NCBI GenBank assembly: GCA_963770315.1
Contig: CAVYPC010000002.1
Span: 2,046,001-2,110,000 of the forward strand
DNA length: 64,000 nt
Direction: 5' to 3'
DNA from: VRUE01 sp963770315
GTDB lineage: Bacteria > Actinomycetota > Thermoleophilia > Solirubrobacterales > 70-9
Part shown: one piece after another, positions 8,902 through 17,065 of the stretch
Position numbering within the stretch: position 1 is the stretch's first letter
Layout of the letters: each line of letters begins with the position of its first letter
The notes under the pieces: model-generated
Told to the model about the DNA's origin: nothing
The model's database searches: none
What the model saw: only the letters and a program-made list of their open reading frames with translations
Translations under genes and position numbers: made by a program

Positions 8902-9650
8902 CCAAGGCCGCCTACGACCGGATCGGGCTCGGCTACAGCGCCGTCCGGCAACCGGAGCCGCGGATCTTGGAGCGGCTGGAAGCGGCGCTGGGCGACGCTC
9001 GCAGCGTGCTCAACGTCGGCGCCGGAACCGGCTCCTATGAGCCCGCCGGCCGCAACGTGACCGCGGTCAAGCCCTCGCTGACGATGATCGCCCAACGCCC
9101 TCCCGGGTCGGCACCGGCGATTGAGGGCGCCGCCGAAGACCTGCCGTTCGCCGACGACAGCTTCGACGCCGCGATGGCGATCATCACGATCCACCACTGG
9201 AGCGACATGCGGGCGGGCCTCGCCGAGATGACACGGGTGGCCCGGCAGCGGGCGGTCGTCCTCACCTTCGACCCCGCGCCCGCAACCGACCTCCAGCATC
9301 TACGCGACTACTTTCCCGGCGCGCTGGAGCGCCACGTCGAGGTGATGCCGCCGATCGGCGAGCTGACCGCGATGCTGCCCAGCGCCACGGTCGAGCCGGT
9401 GCCGATTCCCAGCGGGTGCGCCGACGGCTTCTTCTTCGCGCTCTGGGACCGGCCCGAGATGCACCTCGACCCCGGCGTTCGCCGCGCCAGCTCGGTCTGG
9501 CACGTCATCCCGGACGAGGAGATCGAGCGCGGCCTCGCAAAGCTGAAGGCCGACCTGGAGAGCGGCCGCTGGGACGAGCGCTACGGCCACCTGCGCGAGG
9601 CGGCCGAGCTGGACATGGGCCTGCGCCTGGTCAGCGCCGAGCTGAGCTAA
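8898..9650 (+). CDS. Class I SAM-dependent methyltransferase
   Basis: The protein has 250 residues and starts at a GTG overlapping the sigma factor stop (GTGA). It has the motif I glycine-rich loop VLNVGAGTGSYEP, a later acidic strand (AAEDLPFADDSFDAAMAI) and IIHHW-like residues typical of UbiE/Methyltransf_11 enzymes. Substrate is unknown. Co-translation with the DGPF/ECF unit suggests it is part of the same regulon. Confidence 0.92.
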   Translation: MTKAAYDRIGLGYSAVRQPEPRILERLEAALGDARSVLNVGAGTGSYEPAGRNVTAVKPSLTMIAQRPPGSAPAIEGAAEDLPFADDSFDAAMAIITIHHWSDMRAGLAEMTRVARQRAVVLTFDPAPATDLQHLRDYFPGALERHVEVMPPIGELTAMLPSATVEPVPIPSGCADGFFFALWDRPEMHLDPGVRRASSVWHVIPDEEIERGLAKLKADLESGRWDERYGHLREAAELDMGLRLVSAELS

Positions 9651-9701
9651 GCGCCGGGGCCGGGCGCACCGCGGCGATGGGACGCTGGGACATACCCGCA
9701 G

Positions 9702-9941
9702 ATGAGCCGCCCGAACCCCAGTGTCTCGCCACGACCACGGCTTCCCGCACTTCCACGCACGGCACGCCGAAGGAGAAGCAAAGGTCCGCATCGACAACCT
9801 CGAAGTGATCGACAGCAACCTCGGCCGTCGGCAGCTGCGGTTCGTCCTCGCCTGGGCAGAGCTCCATCAGGAAGAATGGAAGAGAACTGGCGTCGAGCGC
9901 GAGCTGGTGAGACACTTTTGGAGATCAAGCCACTGCGATGA
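9702..9941 (+). pseudogene. DUF4160 protein gene, N-terminally degraded and frameshifted
   Basis: The DUF4160 core is readable only by switching frames. GFPHFHARHAEGEAKVRIDN and LRFVLAWAELHQEE lie in the frame of the GTG at 9721. The usual C-terminus, ENWRRARAGETLLEIKPL, lies in the frame of the ATG at 9702 and ends in a TGA overlapping the next ATG by 4 nt. The usual N-terminal strand (of the type ISRFFGIVI) is not found in any frame. It is therefore either decayed or affected by indel errors. DUF4160 genes usually precede DUF2442 genes, as here. Confidence 0.7.
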
Positions 9942-10216
9942 ACGGCATAACCCCAGATATCACCGCTGTCGAGGTCGTCCGCCACGGCGTCCTTCGACTG
10001 ACCTTCGCCGACGGACTGAGCGGCGAGGTCGACGTGCTTGACCGCATGCGCGGCCCTGTCTTCGAGCAAGCCCGCACGCCCGAAGGCTTTGCCAAGGTCA
10101 AGGCCGATGAGGAGACGGGAACGGTCGTTTGGCCTGGCGGCGCCGATCTCGCCCCCGACACGCTCTACGAGCGTGTCCGTTCCGGTGCTTGGCCAGAGTC
10201 TCGCGCCGCGGCTTAA
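9938..10216 (+). CDS. DUF2442 domain protein
   Basis: The protein has 92 residues, and its ATG overlaps the upstream DUF4160 stop. Family features include ITAVEVVRHGVLRLTFADG at the start and TVVWPGGADLAPDTLYERV near the end, which match DUF2442. The length is normal for the family. DUF4160/DUF2442 pairs are widespread and have been discussed as toxin-antitoxin-like, but their activity is not settled. The partner gene here looks broken, so this copy may be orphaned. Confidence 0.88.
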   Translation: MNGITPDITAVEVVRHGVLRLTFADGLSGEVDVLDRMRGPVFEQARTPEGFAKVKADEETGTVVWPGGADLAPDTLYERVRSGAWPESRAAA

Positions 10217-10254
10217 GCAGCCAGGCTGCTGCGGAACAACACTGCTCTACAAAG

Positions 10255-10341
10255 CGGAGGGGGTGGGATTCGAACCCACGAGCGCCTTGCGACGCCAACA
10301 GTTTTCGAGACTGCCCCGTTCAACCGCTCCGGCACCCCTCC
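10255..10341 (-). tRNA. tRNA-Ser (anticodon CGA)
   Basis: The 7-bp acceptor stem pairs GGAGGGG with CCCCTCC. The anticodon stem GCAGT/ACTGT encloses the loop CTCGAAA, giving anticodon CGA (reads UCG). A long variable arm, as expected for tRNA-Ser, is followed by a T-arm GTGGG-TTCGAAT-CCCAC. The 3' CCA is not encoded. A 43-bp copy of its 5' half lies at 12945-12987. Confidence 0.97.
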
Positions 10342-10433
10342 GGGGCACTGACAAGATCCTATCGACGCCGGATCTGTAGGCAGCGAAGCCCAGGCGGAAC
10401 GCGCGTCCATCAGCCGATGCCGCCAAACGAGCC

Positions 10434-10464
10434 GCTAGGAGGCCGGACCCGCCGGCCTCCTAGC
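10434..10464 (-). terminator. Strong stem-loop terminator of the SHOCT/membrane operon
   Basis: A perfect 13-bp inverted repeat (GCTAGGAGGCCGG / CCGGCCTCCTAGC) with a 5-nt loop lies about 15 nt beyond the stop of the SHOCT gene. On the minus strand it is followed by GCTCGTTTGG, a weak T-run. Confidence 0.75.
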
Positions 10465-10479
10465 CAGACAGGCTCAGAC

Positions 10480-10878
10480 TCAGGTGAGGAGCTTCGCCTT
10501 CGCGCGATCGAACTCATCTGCGCTGATCGCCCCTTTTTCCTTCAGATCGTTCAGCTTGTGGAGCTCGTCCGCGGGAGAGCCGGCCTCCGCCTGCTCTCGA
10601 ACGTAGCTATCGAACTCCTTCTTGGCATCTACCTGAGCCTTGATCGTGCGGTCGCGCATCCCGTTTCCGCGAACGATCAGGTAGAGCAGCACGCCGAAGA
10701 AGGGCAGGAAGACCAAGAAGAACACCCAGACGGCCTTCGCCACACCCGACAGCTCGTGGTCGCGGAAGAGGTCGCCGATGATCGAGATCAGAATCCAGAT
10801 CCAGGCGAAGAGGAGGAAGAACTCGAAGATGAAGAGCAGTCCTTCGCCAAAGCCGATGTCTGCAAGAAGCATCGTCAT
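10480..10878 (-). CDS. Membrane protein with PLDc_N-like segment and SHOCT domain
   Basis: The protein has 132 residues. Two hydrophobic segments (about 10-35 FIFEFFLLFAWIWILISII and 48-70 VWVFFLVFLPFFGVLLYLIV) resemble the PLDc_N two-helix module. A linker follows, then a C-terminal SHOCT motif (LHKLNDLKEKGAISADEFDR). The ATG overlaps the stop of the upstream membrane-protein gene by 4 nt, so the two form an operon ending at the strong stem-loop. SHOCT domains are thought to mediate oligomerisation; function otherwise unknown. Confidence 0.9.
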   Translation of the reverse strand: MTMLLADIGFGEGLLFIFEFFLLFAWIWILISIIGDLFRDHELSGVAKAVWVFFLVFLPFFGVLLYLIVRGNGMRDRTIKAQVDAKKEFDSYVREQAEAGSPADELHKLNDLKEKGAISADEFDRAKAKLLT

Positions 10879-11282
10879 GCCTCCTCAGACCAGTTGACCA
10901 TCAGCTGATAGATGATCACGACGTCGAGGATGATCATCAGGAACGCCCACAGCGGCGCTGCCGAGAACCAGACGATCTGCAGGATGGCGTTTATCGCCAA
11001 GAGGGAAATCCCCAGGACGCGAGCCACTGCGTTGCCGACGAGCAGGCCGAGGCCCGTGAGTCCGACCAGGACGCCGAGGATCAGCTGGACCCAACCCCAG
11101 GTCGTGAGGTCGAAGATCAGTGCGCCGTGACCGCCGACCACGACCACTTCGTTGTTGAGAATCGCCGCCAACCCCCAGAGCGCATCCAGGCTGCCGAGGA
11201 TCACCATCATTACTCCTGCGAATGCGATCCAGGTGGAACGCTGGCCTCCGACAGGTGGCCTTGAACTCTGACCAGCCTCCAT
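10875..11282 (-). CDS. Four-helix integral membrane protein (DUF7144-like)
   Basis: The protein has 135 residues. Four hydrophobic segments are visible: about 18-40 (WIAFAGVMMVILGSLDALWG), 62-80, 84-102 and 108-128. An Asp/Trp pair in the first helix (SLDALWGL) recalls a family of small actinobacterial membrane proteins. The ATG has an upstream AGAAGGGAG. It is the first gene of a two-gene unit with the SHOCT protein. No enzymatic signature is seen. Confidence 0.88.
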   Translation of the reverse strand: MEAGQSSRPPVGGQRSTWIAFAGVMMVILGSLDALWGLAAILNNEVVVVGGHGALIFDLTTWGWVQLILGVLVGLTGLGLLVGNAVARVLGISLLAINAILQIVWFSAAPLWAFLMIILDVVIIYQLMVNWSEEA

Positions 11283-11489
11283 TTTGAACTCCCTTCTCTT
11301 GGGCAGTGCGGCTCCGTTTATCTGAGCCGGCAGTCTTTGGAGCTGCTCGCCGAGATCACTCTAATCGCCCCTCGGGGACGAGTAGAGGTCTTATCCAAAT
11401 CATCAATCGTTGGCCTCCCGACGAGATGGCGCTTAGACGTTCATTCGAGGACGGGCGCGGTCGTCCATTCCCTGTGGAACGCTGAGCGC

Positions 11490-12881
11490 ATGTCGCAAGC
11501 CGTGTCCGCCAAGCGGACTCCGAGCCGCCACGGGGCGCCCGCCTGGTCGCACAGAGGAGCCTCCATAACGCTCAGGTTCGCGGTGTCGTTCGGGTTGACC
11601 GCTGCCTACGTGGCATTTGCCCTCTGGGCTTCGTCTCCATGGCGGGCAGAGCTGCGCGACGCGATCGGCCCGGTTATGGCCTGGGTGATCCCAATCTTCC
11701 TCGCCTACGTCCCGGCCGTGCTCGTCGGCTTCATGGTCTTCACGCTGATCACCCTGCGCTACCACGTCCCATCCCGGGACCCACCCAGTGGCCCTTGGCC
11801 GAAGGGTTCGTGGCCTCCGGTAACCGTCGTGACCGCCGCTCGAAACGAGGAGTCGGCCATCGGGCCGACCTTGGAGCGGATCGCAGACCTCTCCTACGGC
11901 GGACCGCTCACGGCGATCCTCGCCGACAACAACTCGACCGACCGTACCGCCGAGGTCGCCGAGGAGACGGCGAGGCGTCGCGGACTGAAGCTGCGGCGCA
12001 TCTTCGAGCCAGAGGCGGGAAAGTGGCGGGCGCTGAACAGAGCGCTGGAGAGCATCGAGACCTCGATCGTGGTCACCGTTGACGCCGATACCCGCCTGCA
12101 TCCCGACGCTCTGAGGTATCTGGTCAGCAGGCTGATGAGCGGATCAGAAGGACAGCATGTGTGCGCCTGCGCGGGCGCCTTGGTCGTTCAGGACCCAACG
12201 CAGAGCTTCCTGACCAGGATGCAGAGCTGGGACTACCGGCTCGGAATCAACGGGGTCAAGAGAATGCAGGCGGCCTATCAGAGCACCCTGGTCGCCCAGG
12301 GCGCTTTCTCCGCGTACTGGACGGACGACGTTCGCGCGGTGGGAGGCTGGCCGGACGCGATCGGCGAGGACATCGTCCTCACCTGGTCGCTGATGGGATC
12401 CCGCGGGCTGGTCGAGTACGAGCCGTGCGCGCTCGGCGCCACTGCTGCGCCAGAGCGGGTTCGCCAACTCCTGCGCCAACGATCGCGCTGGGCGCAGGGG
12501 ATGCTGGAGGGCCTTCAGCGCCACCCGCCCGCCAAGCAGCCGCGAGTCTTGGCCAGGTTCGTCTGCGGGCTCGACTACCTCGTGCCGTTCCTCGACTTCG
12601 GCTATGTCTTCTTCTGGATCCCGGGCGTCGTTCTCTTCATCGCCGGCTATCCACTGCTGTTCTCGTGGTGGTCGATGATGGTGCTGCCGATCACCCTCGT
12701 CATCTACGGGCTGCTGCGCAGGTGGCAGGAGCGGCACGTCTTTCGTCGCCTGGGATTCCACCCCCGGCACGATGTCTTGGGTTTCTGCGGCTACCTGTTC
12801 GGTTATCGGGCACTGATCTCGCCGGCTGCCCTGCGCGGCTACGTGGAATACCTCGGCAAGGCGCCACGACGTTGGAAGTAG
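11490..12881 (+). CDS. Membrane glycosyltransferase family 2 (PgaC/BcsA-like)
   Basis: From ATG 11490 the protein has 463 residues; codons further upstream lack the character of the rest, so the short form is preferred. Two N-terminal helices flank the start, then a GT2 domain with VTAARNEES, the Asp motif TVDADTR, GEDIVLTW (acceptor base) and RQRSRWAQGM (QxxRW). Two or three C-terminal helices follow (FLDFGYVFFWIPGVVLFIAG). These are the hallmarks of processive beta-glycan synthases such as poly-GlcNAc or hyaluronan synthases. The product polymer cannot be told. A hairpin follows at 12927. Confidence 0.9.
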   Translation: MSQAVSAKRTPSRHGAPAWSHRGASITLRFAVSFGLTAAYVAFALWASSPWRAELRDAIGPVMAWVIPIFLAYVPAVLVGFMVFTLITLRYHVPSRDPPSGPWPKGSWPPVTVVTAARNEESAIGPTLERIADLSYGGPLTAILADNNSTDRTAEVAEETARRRGLKLRRIFEPEAGKWRALNRALESIETSIVVTVDADTRLHPDALRYLVSRLMSGSEGQHVCACAGALVVQDPTQSFLTRMQSWDYRLGINGVKRMQAAYQSTLVAQGAFSAYWTDDVRAVGGWPDAIGEDIVLTWSLMGSRGLVEYEPCALGATAAPERVRQLLRQRSRWAQGMLEGLQRHPPAKQPRVLARFVCGLDYLVPFLDFGYVFFWIPGVVLFIAGYPLLFSWWSMMVLPITLVIYGLLRRWQERHVFRRLGFHPRHDVLGFCGYLFGYRALISPAALRGYVEYLGKAPRRWK

Positions 12882-12926
12882 CGGATGGCCCGCGACCAAG
12901 CCGACGAGGTCGTCCGGCCCCGAGGG

Positions 12927-12943
12927 CTTTGGCTCGGCCAAAG
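12927..12943 (+). terminator. Short perfect hairpin downstream of GT2 gene
   Basis: CTTTGGC-TCG-GCCAAAG forms a perfect 7-bp stem 45 bp after the glycosyltransferase stop, directly beside the tRNA-Ser half-copy. It may be a weak terminator or a junction relic. Confidence 0.4.
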
Positions 12944-12944
12944 G

Positions 12945-12987
12945 TTTCGAGACTGCCCCGTTCAACCGCTCCGGCACCCCTCCGGGG
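12945..12987 (-). repeat. Duplicated 5' half of tRNA-Ser(CGA)
   Basis: These 43 bp are identical to 10303-10345. That segment runs from the 3' edge of the anticodon loop through the D-arm and 5' acceptor strand to 4 nt upstream of the tRNA. It is in the same orientation as the intact gene. The copy has no 3' half, so it cannot make a tRNA. The break at the anticodon-loop edge resembles an integrase crossover point, but no integrase gene lies between the copies. Confidence 0.9.
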
Positions 12988-13038
12988 ACTCGATTCGGCC
13001 GCTGATCCTACGTCGGGGTCCCCTTCCGTGGCGCGGCT

Positions 13039-15045
13039 GTGGAAACCGGCGTGTTTTTCAGGACTCAAGCCGCGGCCCGCAGCCGCCGATGGAGAGGCGT
13101 GCAAAGCAGCGAGCAGACCCGTATCGGCCGGTTCTTCGATCGCCATCCCGTACCGCTGCGGGTGTTCGCCGTCTGCGCCCTGCTCTGGGGCGTCGGCTAC
13201 CTGACCTGGAGGATCGGCTGGAGCGGCGAAGGCGCCAGCCCAGTCGTCTTCGCGATGCTGCTCGTCACCGAGATCTACGGGCTGTGGGCGCTCGGCACCC
13301 TGGCCTGGTACTCGTGGTCGCGGCCAGACGCGGTGCGGCCACCCACCACGCCGGGACGCAAGATCGACGTCTACGTCTGCACCTACGACGAGCCCTTCGA
13401 GGTGGTGGCGGCGACGCTGGCCGGCTGCCGCGCCCTCACCTACCCCCACACGACCTACCTGCTCGACGACGGACGGCGCCCGGAGATGGAGGAGTTGGCC
13501 CGCGTCGCGGAAGCCCGCTACCTGACCCGGCCCGACAACTCCCACGCCAAGGCGGGCAACATCAACGCCGCCCTCCCCCGCACCGAGGGCGAGCTCGTGC
13601 TGATGCTCGACGCCGACCACGTGCCGATGCCGGACGCGCTCGACGCGATCGTCGGCTACTTCGACGACGAGCGGGTCGCCCTGGTGCAGAGCCCGCACGA
13701 CTTCTTCAACCACGACTCGGTCCAGCACTACGTCGTCGGCCGCCACGAGCAGTCGCTCTTCTACCGCGTCGTCTGCCCGGGCAAGGATCGCGACGGGGCC
13801 GCCTACTGGTGCGGCTCGGCGGCGCTGCTGCGGCGCGAGGCGCTGCTCGAGATCGGCGGCGTCGCCACCGAGACGATCGCCGAGGACTTTCACACGACCA
13901 TCCGCATGCAGCGGCACGGCTGGACCAGCCGCTACCACGACGAGGTCCTGGTCCAGGGCCTCGCCCCGCACGACCTCGACGGCTACCTGCTGCAGCGCGA
14001 CCGCTGGGCGCGCGGCAACCTCGCCGTCTTCACCCTGCCCGAGTCCCCCCTCCGCGCCCGCGAGCTGAAGCCGCTGCAGCGCCTCTCCTACTTCGCCAGC
14101 CTCGCCGCCTACCTGGCACCGCCGATGCGGCTGCTGCTGCTGGCAACGCTGGGCATCGTGATGTGGACCGGCGAGCTGCCGATGAAGATCAGCGTGGTCG
14201 CCCTGGCCGCGCTCTGGCTGCCCGCGGTCAGCCTCAACCTGCTCGCCGGCTCGGCCCTCACCCGCGGCTACATGAAGATCGGCGAGACCGCTCACTACGA
14301 GCTGCTGACGATGGAGATATACACGCGGGCGCTGCGCTGCATCTTCCGCCCCGGCCACACCGCCTTCAAGGTGACGCCGAAGCAGGGCGTCGACGGCGGC
14401 GGGATCGACGCGGTGCGCAAGCTGCGCCTGGTGATCCTCGCCGCGGTCGTCCTCGCCGCGGGGACGGCGATGCGGCTGCTCGACCTGGCCGGCGTCGGGC
14501 CGCTGCCGGACCTGCCCGGAGTCGCGGCCGTCGTCGTGCCATTGCTCGGCTTGATCGAGCTGCGCCGCATCCTGCGCACCCTGCTCGCGGTCGGCCGCCG
14601 CCAGCAGCGGCGCCAGGTCTACCGCTTCGAGGGTGAAGCGCCGGCACACTGCTTCGCCGCCGGCGGCCACATTGCCGGCGACCTGATCGACGCCAGCGCC
14701 GCCGGCATCGGGCTGGTGCTCGACGCGCCGGTTGTCGTCGGCGATCGACCGGCCGTCCTGCTCGAGCTGGAGAGCGCCGCCGGAGACGAGCACGAGGTCG
14801 CGGCCCAGGTCGAGATCCGCTCCTGTCGCGAGGTGGACGGGGACTACCTGGTCGGGGCGACGATCGAGGAGATGGACCCTGCCTCGCGGATGCGGCTGAT
14901 GGAGTGGTGCTACGTCGTCTGCAGCCACGAGCGCCTGCGCGGCCACCGCCCGGCGGCGCCGGTCCCGCGTGGCGAGCCGATCGTGATGCCGCTCGACGAG
15001 CAGCCATTCGTGACCGTCAGGGCAACCGCCGCGGAAGCCGCCTAG
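13039..15045 (+). CDS. Cellulose-synthase-like glycosyltransferase with PilZ domain
   Basis: The protein has up to 668 residues from GTG 13039; GTG 13099 is an alternative start. Two N-terminal membrane helices lead into a GT2 domain with YVCTYDEPFEV, LLDDGRRPEM, MLDADHVPMPD, TIAEDFHTT and LLQRDRWARGN, which are the D, DxD, TED-like and QxxRW motifs of BcsA. Further membrane helices follow. A C-terminal PilZ domain is marked by basic RRQVYRF and DLIDASAAGIGL (DxSxxG). PilZ binding of c-di-GMP is known to activate BcsA, so c-di-GMP control is likely. No BcsB-like partner is nearby, so the polymer is uncertain. Confidence 0.92.
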   Translation: METGVFFRTQAAARSRRWRGVQSSEQTRIGRFFDRHPVPLRVFAVCALLWGVGYLTWRIGWSGEGASPVVFAMLLVTEIYGLWALGTLAWYSWSRPDAVRPPTTPGRKIDVYVCTYDEPFEVVAATLAGCRALTYPHTTYLLDDGRRPEMEELARVAEARYLTRPDNSHAKAGNINAALPRTEGELVLMLDADHVPMPDALDAIVGYFDDERVALVQSPHDFFNHDSVQHYVVGRHEQSLFYRVVCPGKDRDGAAYWCGSAALLRREALLEIGGVATETIAEDFHTTIRMQRHGWTSRYHDEVLVQGLAPHDLDGYLLQRDRWARGNLAVFTLPESPLRARELKPLQRLSYFASLAAYLAPPMRLLLLATLGIVMWTGELPMKISVVALAALWLPAVSLNLLAGSALTRGYMKIGETAHYELLTMEIYTRALRCIFRPGHTAFKVTPKQGVDGGGIDAVRKLRLVILAAVVLAAGTAMRLLDLAGVGPLPDLPGVAAVVVPLLGLIELRRILRTLLAVGRRQQRRQVYRFEGEAPAHCFAAGGHIAGDLIDASAAGIGLVLDAPVVVGDRPAVLLELESAAGDEHEVAAQVEIRSCREVDGDYLVGATIEEMDPASRMRLMEWCYVVCSHERLRGHRPAAPVPRGEPIVMPLDEQPFVTVRATAAEAA

Positions 15046-15145
15046 CCCAAGCTCTGTGTAGACCGCCTTGCCAGGCACCGGCCGATGCGGCTAGGATCAT
15101 CGGCCTGTCGATATCGATTAATCCAGAGAAAAGGCGGTAGCGGTC

Positions 15146-16063
15146 GTGAGCCCAGTCAAAACGCCCAAGCACCGTACGTGTGCGCAGATGGTGGTACATG
15201 AGCTGCTCGCGGAGACGAAGCCCGAATACCGGGAACGCCGGCTCAAAGCCGAGGAGCAGACGCGCCAGAGCATCGACAGCGGCGGCGCGATGCGCGTCGC
15301 CGCCAAGCTGATCACGATCCCGGTCGTGGTCCACGTCGTCTACAGGACGGCGGACGAGAACATCTCCGACGCGCAGGTGAAAAGCCAGATCGTCGCCCTC
15401 AACCGCGACTACCGCGCCAAGAACGCCGACAAGAGCAAGGTGCCGGCGGCCTGGCGGGGCCTCGCGATCGACTCCAAGATTCAGTTCAAGCTCGCGACCA
15501 AGGACCCGGGCGGGAAAACGACCCCCGGGATAACGCGCACTGCCACCGAGGTCGCCTCCTTCGGCCCCGACAACACCGTCAAGTCGAGCAGCACCGGCGG
15601 CGCGAACGCCTGGCCAGCCGACCGCTACCTGAACATATGGGCGTGCAGCCTGGGCGAAGGCCTCCTCGGCTACGCACAGTTCCCCGGCGGCCCGGCGAAA
15701 ACCGACGGCGTGGTGATCCTCTCCAGCGCATTCGGCACCCAGGGTGCGGTCAATGCACCGTTCGACAAGGGCCGGACCGCGACCCATGAGGTCGGGCACT
15801 TCCTCGGGCTGCGCCATATATGGGGCGACCGCAACGACTGCGGCGGCAACGACTTCGTCGCCGACACGCCAGCGGCCCGGCAGGCGAACTTCGGCAAGCC
15901 GAAATTCCCCCACGTCACCTGCAACAACGGCCCCAACGGCGACATGTTCATGAACTACATGGACTACGTCGACGACGCCGCGATGTTCATGTTCACGGCG
16001 GGCCAGGTCGCCCGGATGAACGCCACGCTGGCGGGACCGCGGAGGAAACTAGCCGGCCTTTGA
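15146..16063 (+). CDS. M43-family (cytophagalysin/pappalysin-like) zinc metalloprotease
   Basis: The protein has 305 residues and starts at a GTG. The extended zinc motif HEVGHFLGLRHIWGD supplies three metal ligands and the catalytic Glu. The downstream Met-turn MNYMDYVDD completes a metzincin-type site. The upstream region VVVHVVYRTADENISDAQ is the usual start of the M43 catalytic domain. Unlike most M43 enzymes I see no signal peptide: the first 50 residues are polar and basic. Either export uses another route or the enzyme is cytoplasmic. Confidence 0.92.
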   Translation: MSPVKTPKHRTCAQMVVHELLAETKPEYRERRLKAEEQTRQSIDSGGAMRVAAKLITIPVVVHVVYRTADENISDAQVKSQIVALNRDYRAKNADKSKVPAAWRGLAIDSKIQFKLATKDPGGKTTPGITRTATEVASFGPDNTVKSSSTGGANAWPADRYLNIWACSLGEGLLGYAQFPGGPAKTDGVVILSSAFGTQGAVNAPFDKGRTATHEVGHFLGLRHIWGDRNDCGGNDFVADTPAARQANFGKPKFPHVTCNNGPNGDMFMNYMDYVDDAAMFMFTAGQVARMNATLAGPRRKLAGL

Positions 16064-16075
16064 GACCATCCGGAG

Positions 16076-16405
16076 ATGGCTCCGCTCGACAGCGGCGTGC
16101 TCTTGGGGCGCTGGGCTCACTCCCACGAGGAGGACAGCGAGGACGAGATGGTGTTCAGGCCGGCGAGCGGGACGTTCCCGCCGTCACGGGGCCGCACCTG
16201 GCTCGAGTTTCGCCCGGACGGCAGCTACGTTGAGAGCTCACCGGGCCCGGTCGATGTACCCGAGGAATCAAGGGGGCGATGGTCGCTTGAGGGCGACCGG
16301 CTGACGCTGGAGCCCGACGGCGACCGGCCGGGCCACATCTGGGAGCTGACCGGGGCGGAAAAAGACCGCCTGGCGATCAGGAGAGAGAAGGGCCAGGACG
16401 TTTGA
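16076..16405 (+). CDS. Small protein of unknown function (lipocalin-like pattern)
   Basis: The protein has 109 residues and starts 12 bp after the protease stop, suggesting co-transcription. A pattern of a Trp near the start (LLGRWAHS), a middle strand LEFRPDGSYVES and GRWSLEGDRLTLEPDGD recalls small beta-barrel lipocalin-like domains. The family is not recognised with certainty. No signal peptide or cysteines. Confidence 0.65.
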   Translation: MAPLDSGVLLGRWAHSHEEDSEDEMVFRPASGTFPPSRGRTWLEFRPDGSYVESSPGPVDVPEESRGRWSLEGDRLTLEPDGDRPGHIWELTGAEKDRLAIRREKGQDV

Positions 16406-16419
16406 GCGTCCGCAAGCGC

Positions 16420-17058
16420 CTAGCCGACGCGGTAGCGGACGTGCGTGACTGCGGGCGTCCCGACGACCAGGATCGGCTCCAATTCGAGACCCACCCCGGC
16501 GCCGCCCTCGAAGAGGCGGCTGCCGCCGCCGAGCAGGACCGGCACGACGTTGAGCTGCATCTGGTCGATCAGACCGGCGAGTAGGTACTGGCGCGCAACT
16601 TCAGCGCCGCCGCCGATGGCGATGTCCCGGCCGCCCGCCGCCGCCTTCGCCTGGGCCAGCGCCGACTCGATGCCGTCGGTGACGAAGGTGAAGGTGGTGG
16701 CTCCCAGGGTCAACGGCTCGCGCTCGTGGTGGGTGAGCACGAAGACCGGCATGCCGAATGGCGGCTCCTCCCCCCACCAGCCCCGCCAGGGGTCCTCGCC
16801 CCACGGCCCGGGCCCGCCGCCGAACATGTTGCGGCCCATGAGGACGGCTCCGACCCCACTTTGCGATTCCTCGACCAGCGGCGTGCTGGCGTTGACCTCT
16901 CCCCCCTCGCGACCGTGTGGCTGGCGCCAGGCGGCGAGCTTGACGATCCACTCGTGCAGCTGCTCGCCGCCCTCGCCCAGCGGGTTCTCCTCGCTCTGGT
17001 TCGGCCCGGCGGCGAAGCCGTCGAGCGAGATCGATATCTCGAACCTCAGCATGGCCAT
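16420..17058 (-). CDS. Dihydrofolate reductase-fold (RibD C-terminal) protein
   Basis: The protein has 212 residues. An N-terminal strand FEISISLDGFAAGPNQ, a central VLMGRNMFGGG, and C-terminal DIAIGGGAEVARQYL with LIDQMQLNVVPVLLGGGSR match the RibD_C/DHFR-like reductase family common in soil actinobacteria. The conserved GGG pair suggests an NADPH-binding fold. Substrate unknown. Only 7 bp separate it from the upstream VOC gene, so the two are probably one operon. A second family member is at 28.3 kb. Confidence 0.92.
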   Translation of the reverse strand: MAMLRFEISISLDGFAAGPNQSEENPLGEGGEQLHEWIVKLAAWRQPHGREGGEVNASTPLVEESQSGVGAVLMGRNMFGGGPGPWGEDPWRGWWGEEPPFGMPVFVLTHHEREPLTLGATTFTFVTDGIESALAQAKAAAGGRDIAIGGGAEVARQYLLAGLIDQMQLNVVPVLLGGGSRLFEGGAGVGLELEPILVVGTPAVTHVRYRVG

Positions 17059-17065
17059 CCCGGGC

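Noticed and set aside
12144..12977. Minus-strand frame starting MPERLNGAVSK
   Set aside because: The start is a translation of the tRNA-Ser half-copy and the rest is antisense to the glycosyltransferase.
12700..15078. 792-codon minus-strand frame over the cellulose-synthase-like gene
   Set aside because: Shadow of the plus-strand gene, which has all glycosyltransferase and PilZ motifs.
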